Of a stretch of DNA of 64,000 bases, positions 58,995 through 64,000 are shown piece after piece. The DNA lies in contig CP069394.1 of NCBI GenBank assembly GCA_016887485.1, positions 1,364,001 to 1,428,000 of the forward strand. Direction: 5' to 3'. Made by a program: the position numbers and the translations under genes. Source of the DNA: Chloroflexota bacterium (GTDB taxonomy: Bacteria; Chloroflexota; Anaerolineae; Anaerolineales; Anaerolineaceae). How positions within the stretch are numbered: the first letter of the stretch is position 1; each line of letters opens with the position of its first letter. The notes below the pieces were generated by a model. The model was given only the letters and a program-made list of their open reading frames with translations. It did not search any database and was not told the origin of the DNA.

Positions 58995-61625
58995 ATGACT
59001 GCTCCTTCTTCTGGTAATTGCGTTTTAATCACTGGCGATTTGGCTTTGGATTGGCATATCATCAATCAGGCACAAAATCAGGGGGACAGTATCGGCTGGA
59101 ACAGAAATATGTGGACCAGGGCCTGCTCTCAAATCGGCGGGGCCGGGCTGCTGGCTGATCTAATTAAACAGTCCACAGCTTTGGATCCCCAACTCCAATC
59201 AACAACATTCCTAACGCCCAATATCTCCAAGCAGCCTTTTCACCCCTGTCAGGACCAGTTTCATAACTCCTATGCTCTTTGGTCGAAATTCTCAGAGGGA
59301 AAACAATCCGTCTGGCGGGTGTCACAGTTCCTCGGGTTAGACCCGGTCGAGAGTTATGTGAAGGATGGAATAGCGCCCTTCCCCATCTCAACCACCGAAA
59401 CGCCCAATGTCCTCGTGATTGACGATGCCAACCTGGGATTCCGCGATCACCCAGAATTCTGGCCTGATGCCATTAAAAATGGGGCTGATCTGGATTGGAT
59501 CATCTACAAGATGGCTTGTCCTATCGCCCAAGGACCCCTTTGGGAACATCTCCGCGACAACTACGCCGAGAAACTGGTAGTTGTCATTCCCGTTCAAGAC
59601 CTCCGAAAGAGTGAAGTCCATATCAGCCAGGGCCTGTCCTGGGAGCGGACCGCACAGGATATTGTGTGGGAATTGGTTTATAACCCAACGATCAACAGCC
59701 TGGGAACCTGTTCAGATGTCATCGTCTCTTTCAACCCCGCCGGTGCCGTCCATCTGACCCACAGAAAAGCAGGACAGCTCAGCCCTGTGCCCGAAGGTTT
59801 CTTATATTTCGACCCGGATATCATTGAAGGCAGTTGGCGGGAAAAACACAGCGGTGAGGTTATAGGCTACACAACCTGCCTGACCAGCAGCCTTGCGCAT
59901 CAGCTCATCAAAGACCCGAAAAATCCTGATCTTTCCCAGGGCATCCAATCCGGGCTTTCAGCCATTCGGCTCCTGCACCTGGAAGGATATCAGCTCAATC
60001 AGGATAATCCTGAAAAACTTCAATTCCCAATAGAATCCATTGCCAGGCATATCACTGAGCCCTCTGCATCCTTTGCCAAGGTCAAGATCCAAAATCCAGT
60101 GTTTGTCTATGACCAAAAGGCAAGCCTATCGGATGAAGAGAGGCGCAATGGCTGGTGGACAATTCTCGAAGATCAATATCTTGAAAATCTGCATCAAATT
60201 GCGGAAAAGATTGTTCTGAATGGCATTGAGCCAACCTTGAAAAATGTCCCTCTGGGGAGATTTGGACACCTGTTATCCGTGGACCGGCAGGAAATTGAGA
60301 GTTTTCGCAGTATCCACAACCTGGCCAGCGAATATCTGAAGAAAGGGAACCAGAAGAAACCACTTTCGATTGCGGTATTTGGCGCCCCAGGTTCCGGTAA
60401 ATCCTTTGGCATCACCCAGGTGGCTCAATCACTGGCAGAGGGCCAGGTAGAGGTGTTGGAATTTAACCTCTCCCAGTTCTCCGGACCGGAAGAGATCATT
60501 GATGCTCTTCATCGCGTGCGTGATGTGGTACTGTCCGGTAAAATCCCGCTGGTCTTTTGGGATGAATTCGATTCCCGGTTGAACGACCAGGATCTGGGAT
60601 GGCTGCGCTTTTTCCTCTCCCCCATGCAGGATGGTTCCTTCCGTCAGGAGCAGATCGTTCATCCAATTGGACGTTCAATATTCGTCTTTGCTGGCGGAAC
60701 GAGTCACCGAATTGATGAATTCGGCAAGAAATTATCTGATGAAAAGTATCGGGCCGCCAAAGTGCCTGACTTTGTCAGCCGGTTGAAGGGCTTCGTGAAT
60801 ATCATGGGGCCAAACCCGCCAGAGAACACAATGGAGTCAGATCCCTATTACATCATCCGCCGGGCCATCTTATTGCGGTCACTACTTGAAAGATCCGCGA
60901 AGAATCTTTTCACCAAAATTAACGGCATAAAGGTTCTAAATATTGACGGCGGCGTACTCAAAGCTTTCCTTGAGGTAGATAGGTACAAACACGGCATCCG
61001 GTCAATGGAATCGATCATCACAATGAGTTCGCTTAGCGACAAGCATGCCTATGAGAGGTCCTGCCTGCCCCCCAGCGACCAATTGAACCTGCATGTTGAT
61101 TCGGTCGAATTCCTCTCACTTGTGCAGACCATGAAGCTGCAAGGTGAGCTGCTGGAAAAACTCGCCCAGGCAAATCACACGATCTATCAACGGATGATGA
61201 CCGGGAAATCCACCGGTTCGGCCCAGGACAGCAGTAAGAAAGATTGGGACGACCTGCCGGAGGACGAAAAGGAACAAAATCGCAATGCCATCAAAGATAT
61301 TCCCAATAAATTAGCATCCATCGGTTACGTGATGATCCCCTCCAGAAGCAACCAGCCAATCTTCCACTTCCCACAGCAAGATCAGGATGCCATTGCCCTG
61401 GCAATGATCGAACATAACAGATGGTGGAACAATAAACTGGAGATGGGCTGGGAAGTTGGCCCTGTTACCGATAAAGAAAATAAAATCCATGCCTCGATGG
61501 TCCCCTGGGAAGAACTCAGCCCGGAAGAGCAGGAAAAGGACATCGAGTTCATCCGGGCGATTCCGAAAATCCTGGCCGAAGCAGGCTATACAATGAATAA
61601 AGTGAAACAGGACGAGAAGGCTTAA
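58995..61625 (+). CDS. AAA+ ATPase with C-terminal RyR domain
   Basis: About 876 residues from the ATG at 58995 (an in-frame ATG at 58905 would add 30; AGG lies 5 bases before the chosen start). The N-terminal part begins CVLITGDLALDWHI with GGAGLLADLI near residue 47, resembling a ribokinase-like (PfkB) fold. A central AAA+ module follows: Walker A VFGAPGSGKSFG (near 462), Walker B VFWDEFDS (near 520) and a sensor strand IFVFAGGT. The C-terminal RyR domain reads LAMIEHNRWWNNKLEMGW, then WEELSPEEQEKDIEFIRAIP. A half repeat precedes it (WDDLPEDEKEQNRNAIKDIP). RyR domains occur in predicted nucleotide-signalling conflict systems with SLOG and TIR proteins, and both follow here. Confidence 0.88.
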   Translation: MTAPSSGNCVLITGDLALDWHIINQAQNQGDSIGWNRNMWTRACSQIGGAGLLADLIKQSTALDPQLQSTTFLTPNISKQPFHPCQDQFHNSYALWSKFSEGKQSVWRVSQFLGLDPVESYVKDGIAPFPISTTETPNVLVIDDANLGFRDHPEFWPDAIKNGADLDWIIYKMACPIAQGPLWEHLRDNYAEKLVVVIPVQDLRKSEVHISQGLSWERTAQDIVWELVYNPTINSLGTCSDVIVSFNPAGAVHLTHRKAGQLSPVPEGFLYFDPDIIEGSWREKHSGEVIGYTTCLTSSLAHQLIKDPKNPDLSQGIQSGLSAIRLLHLEGYQLNQDNPEKLQFPIESIARHITEPSASFAKVKIQNPVFVYDQKASLSDEERRNGWWTILEDQYLENLHQIAEKIVLNGIEPTLKNVPLGRFGHLLSVDRQEIESFRSIHNLASEYLKKGNQKKPLSIAVFGAPGSGKSFGITQVAQSLAEGQVEVLEFNLSQFSGPEEIIDALHRVRDVVLSGKIPLVFWDEFDSRLNDQDLGWLRFFLSPMQDGSFRQEQIVHPIGRSIFVFAGGTSHRIDEFGKKLSDEKYRAAKVPDFVSRLKGFVNIMGPNPPENTMESDPYYIIRRAILLRSLLERSAKNLFTKINGIKVLNIDGGVLKAFLEVDRYKHGIRSMESIITMSSLSDKHAYERSCLPPSDQLNLHVDSVEFLSLVQTMKLQGELLEKLAQANHTIYQRMMTGKSTGSAQDSSKKDWDDLPEDEKEQNRNAIKDIPNKLASIGYVMIPSRSNQPIFHFPQQDQDAIALAMIEHNRWWNNKLEMGWEVGPVTDKENKIHASMVPWEELSPEEQEKDIEFIRAIPKILAEAGYTMNKVKQDEKA

Positions 61626-61627
61626 TC

Positions 61628-62182
61628 TTGACCCGGATTGGTGTTACAGGACACAGAATCCTGGCAGAAATAGGAAAACTAAATCAAGCGATTGATATCG
61701 GTTTAATTAAAATTGAAGAATGCCTGCCTGCGCCATTCGCTATTGTCTCTTCGCTCGCTGAAGGAACAGATCAATTGGTCGCTGAACGCGCATTGACACG
61801 GTGGCCGGATTGCAGCCTGATCGTCCCCCTGCCCTTGCCAACCCCGATCTACCAATCCCAATTTACCAACCAGGATGCGCTGGCGACTTTCAACCAGCTC
61901 CTTTCCGCTGCTGATGAAATCATGTCCCCACCTGAAGCAAAAGACCTGCCGGATGCTTACCTGCAAGCCGGACAGGTGATGCTTGAGATGAGCGATGTGA
62001 TCATCGCCATCTGGGATGGAGAGCCGGCTCAGGGTATTGGTGGCACAGAAAATATCGTTGCCCTGGCACGCGAGAGGGGCATTTCACTGGTTTGGATCCA
62101 TGCCGGCAACCGCCGACCGGGGACCGACAAGCCAACGAGCCTTGGCCACGAGCAGGGCCAGGTCAGCTTTGAAGGGCTATAG
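61628..62182 (+). CDS. SLOG-superfamily nucleotide-binding protein
   Basis: A 184-residue Rossmann-like protein starting at a TTG two bases after the AAA+/RyR stop. The SLOG (LOG/DprA-like) signature is visible as TRIGVTGHRIL at the N-terminus, VSSLAEGTDQLVAERAL near residue 40 and DVIIAIWDGEPAQGIGGTEN near 127, where GG-T forms the nucleotide phosphate-binding loop. SLOG proteins are predicted sensors or producers of NAD- or nucleotide-derived signals, and some bind cADPR-type molecules. The tight spacing shows it is co-translated with the AAA+/RyR protein. Whether it senses or makes the ligand is unknown. Confidence 0.85.
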   Translation: MTRIGVTGHRILAEIGKLNQAIDIGLIKIEECLPAPFAIVSSLAEGTDQLVAERALTRWPDCSLIVPLPLPTPIYQSQFTNQDALATFNQLLSAADEIMSPPEAKDLPDAYLQAGQVMLEMSDVIIAIWDGEPAQGIGGTENIVALARERGISLVWIHAGNRRPGTDKPTSLGHEQGQVSFEGL

Positions 62183-62223
62183 CCCAGCAGAAAAAATCAA
62201 CATATTACTTGGAGAGTTAATTC

Positions 62224-63762
62224 ATGACCCATGATGTTTTCATCAGCTATTCACACACAGATCAGGCTGTCGCCAACGCAATAGTGGCCAGCCTTGAAGG
62301 CGAGGGCATCCGCTGCTGGATCGCGCCTCGGGATGTCACCCCTGGGCAGACCTGGGGCGAGGCTATTGTGGATGCCATTGAAGCCTCTCAAATCATGGTG
62401 ATGGTACTCTCCGACAATTCTAACCACTCCCGCCAGGTCCTTCGTGAAGTGGAACGGGCAACCGCCAAAGAAGTGATTATCATCCCATTCCGGATCGAAA
62501 ATATTGACCCGACAGGCGCAATGGCGTATTTTCTTTCCGCCGAACATTGGCTGGATGCGCTCACACCCCCGCTGGAAAAGCACATTAATAAACTCGTCCG
62601 GACCGTTTCAGCGTTTCTATCCGGCGAGCAGCCTCCTGACAAACCTTTCCAATCCGGCCCAAAAAAGAAGAAGTGGCTGCCTTATATGATCGGGATGGCT
62701 GCCGTTCTGGTGTTTTCCATTTTGGGCTTCCTGGTCTACAGAGCACTCAATCCGGTTCAGAATAGAGTACCTGACAGTCCTGGCACCACACCTACCTCAT
62801 CCATTGTATCCGCCATTGAGCCCACGGTAACCACTGCCTCAGTGTCCAGCTTCGAGCTGATCGGTGAATATCGGACATCTCATGCCGCTGAGGGCCTGTA
62901 CATTGAGGATAACACGCTCTACCTGGCGAATGGCGCGGACAACCTGATGCGAATAAATGTCAGCAATCCCACCAATCCCATGCCTCTGGATGTCTATAGC
63001 GCCTATGGCGCGCTGGAAGTGGCCGTTGAAAATGGCGTAGCCTATATCATCATCGGCGAGGACTCCAAAGAGTTTCTGGTGATCGACTTCAATAACAACA
63101 CATCCTTCACCTATTCCAACCAAAATAGTGATCTCCCCTGGAATTTATCTCACCTGGCCGTCCAAAATGACCTGGTACATATCACCGGTCATAATTACTG
63201 GGGCATTATTGACCTGACAGACCCGGGCAATGCCAATGAACTTTGGAGCTGGGAGCCACCGACTAATTCAGGCGTGACCTGCACCGTTGTGCTGGATGGC
63301 GATATCGCTTATATCGGTGCCGGTTGGGAAGGACTCTATGTTTTTAATATCAGCGATCCGAGCAGCCCTGAGCTCATTGGCGGCTATGACACGCCCAATT
63401 GGATCGTGGGCATGTCCCTTTCCGGTGACAACCTTTTCTTATCCCTGGGCGATACCGGCCTTCTAGCGCTGGACGTCTCGGACCCCAGCCGACCGATCAT
63501 GATGGATACCCTAGAAACCGACGGATACGTCATGGAATCCTCGGCCACCGAAGACACGCTATTCCTTACCTACATCGTCATGGATGGTTATGATGTCGTG
63601 GAAAGCGGTGTTTATGCTATTGATATCACCGACCCGGCCAAGCTGGCTATCATTGCAACCTACACTGACCTGCATCAGGCTTCAGATATCCAAGCCTGGG
63701 GAGACGCCGTTTTTGTAACGGACAAACCCTGGGGACTTGCCGTTCTGCGACTGACCCCCTAA
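62224..63762 (+). CDS. Membrane TIR-domain protein with LVIVD beta-propeller
   Basis: A 512-residue protein. Residues 1-135 form a TIR domain: strand A HDVFISYSHTD, the BB-loop region WIAPRDVTPGQTWGEAI, and the probable catalytic Glu75 in SRQVLREVERA. A basic stretch KKKKWLP leads to a single membrane helix (about 151-174). A Ser/Thr/Pro-rich linker and six or so LVIVD-type repeats follow (LMRINVSNPTNP, GLYVFNISDPSSP, GLLALDVSDPSRP, GVYAIDITDPAK), which should form an extracellular beta-propeller. GGAG precedes the ATG. The layout suggests an outside sensor coupled to an inside NADase- or signal-type TIR domain. Confidence 0.9.
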   Translation: MTHDVFISYSHTDQAVANAIVASLEGEGIRCWIAPRDVTPGQTWGEAIVDAIEASQIMVMVLSDNSNHSRQVLREVERATAKEVIIIPFRIENIDPTGAMAYFLSAEHWLDALTPPLEKHINKLVRTVSAFLSGEQPPDKPFQSGPKKKKWLPYMIGMAAVLVFSILGFLVYRALNPVQNRVPDSPGTTPTSSIVSAIEPTVTTASVSSFELIGEYRTSHAAEGLYIEDNTLYLANGADNLMRINVSNPTNPMPLDVYSAYGALEVAVENGVAYIIIGEDSKEFLVIDFNNNTSFTYSNQNSDLPWNLSHLAVQNDLVHITGHNYWGIIDLTDPGNANELWSWEPPTNSGVTCTVVLDGDIAYIGAGWEGLYVFNISDPSSPELIGGYDTPNWIVGMSLSGDNLFLSLGDTGLLALDVSDPSRPIMMDTLETDGYVMESSATEDTLFLTYIVMDGYDVVESGVYAIDITDPAKLAIIATYTDLHQASDIQAWGDAVFVTDKPWGLAVLRLTP

Positions 63763-63784
63763 TCCGATTCATTGCGAGGCAAAT

Positions 63785-64000
63785 ATGGATCGCGCCGTGT
63801 ATGTGTGCTATTCAACCAGAGATAAAACGGCCACGGATCAGGTCGTGAGACCGATCGACGATTGCAATAAGGTGTTCACCTTTTATTCCCCTTCTTATCT
63901 GGACTCCAAAGTGTGCCTTGAGGAATTCAACATTGCCCTTTGCCGACATAGAGAGTCAGACGACCCTGTTTTATTACCGGTCTATCTCTATTCCGCCATC
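63785..64000 (+). CDS. TIR-like protein, partial at the window edge
   Basis: The first 72 codons of a gene that runs off the window. It reads VYVCYSTRDKTATDQ, then FYSPSYLDSKVCLEEF and LLPVYLYSAI, matching TIR strand A, the S..C..E catalytic-Glu helix and the next strand. Only about 30 residues separate strand A from the Glu helix, where 55-65 are normal, so the middle of the domain is missing or much shortened. It starts 22 bases after the membrane TIR gene. It could be a truncated partner, a compact TIR variant or a decaying gene; the remainder is outside the window. Confidence 0.65.
   Translation, partial: MDRAVYVCYSTRDKTATDQVVRPIDDCNKVFTFYSPSYLDSKVCLEEFNIALCRHRESDDPVLLPVYLYSAI

Noticed and set aside
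1-64000. CRISPR array
   Set aside because: No regularly spaced direct repeats were seen on reading the non-coding gaps, and no cas genes are present.

Overview
This window looks like chromosomal DNA of a moderately AT-rich anaerobic bacterium. The lipoprotein binding proteins with acidic Ser/Glu-rich linkers, the FrhB-type Fe-S flavoprotein, the citryl-CoA-lyase-like protein and the general gene style fit Anaerolineae (Chloroflexota). That placement is inferred from gene style; no rRNA or other marker gene is present.

Left third (1-23.6 kb) is accessory and defence DNA. It opens with a broken IS3-family element. Next come an unusual two-gene unit (RarA-collar-like protein plus a possible ADP-ribosyltransferase-like protein), a RelE/ParE-UvrD fusion helicase, and a pair of XRE regulators, one intact and one decayed. 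A compact eight-gene operon (18.9 to 7.6 kb, minus strand) follows: GmrSD-like protein, PD-(D/E)XK protein, unknown protein, HsdM, HsdS, a second PD-(D/E)XK protein, HsdR and a YgjP-type metallopeptidase. Two SSB genes, a zinc-ribbon protein and a tyrosine recombinase lie to its right. Beside the recombinase is a promoter-bearing tRNA-Gly cut exactly after its anticodon loop, the kind of scar left by integration into a tRNA. A GC-rich hsdM fragment follows.

Middle (23.6-46 kb) is catabolic. A LacI-controlled sugar regulon includes ribokinase, a Gfo/Idh/MocA oxidoreductase, a CUT1 ABC transporter without its ATPase, a sugar isomerase, RbsD and ThuA-like proteins. Two matching LacI-type operators sit at matching promoters. 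A second tRNA-Gly 5' half lies at 36.2 kb. A peptide-type ABC operon then continues into MmgE/PrpD and CyuA-like enzymes, with a LysR gene upstream.

Right third (46-57 kb) holds two convergent operons built around shikimate-pathway homologues. AroD and AroE look canonical. The AroC-like and AroA-like proteins have replaced residues that are near-invariant in their families. They sit with a ThDP enzyme, an IolE-like isomerase, an FrhB-type protein, a citryl-CoA-lyase-like protein and a CoA-acylating aldehyde dehydrogenase. This suggests a repurposed shikimate-like pathway rather than plain chorismate synthesis.

The right edge (58.9-64 kb) carries an AAA+/RyR protein, a SLOG-type nucleotide-binding protein, a membrane TIR protein with an LVIVD-type beta-propeller, and a partial second TIR-like protein. 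This resembles predicted nucleotide-signalling conflict systems and continues beyond the window.
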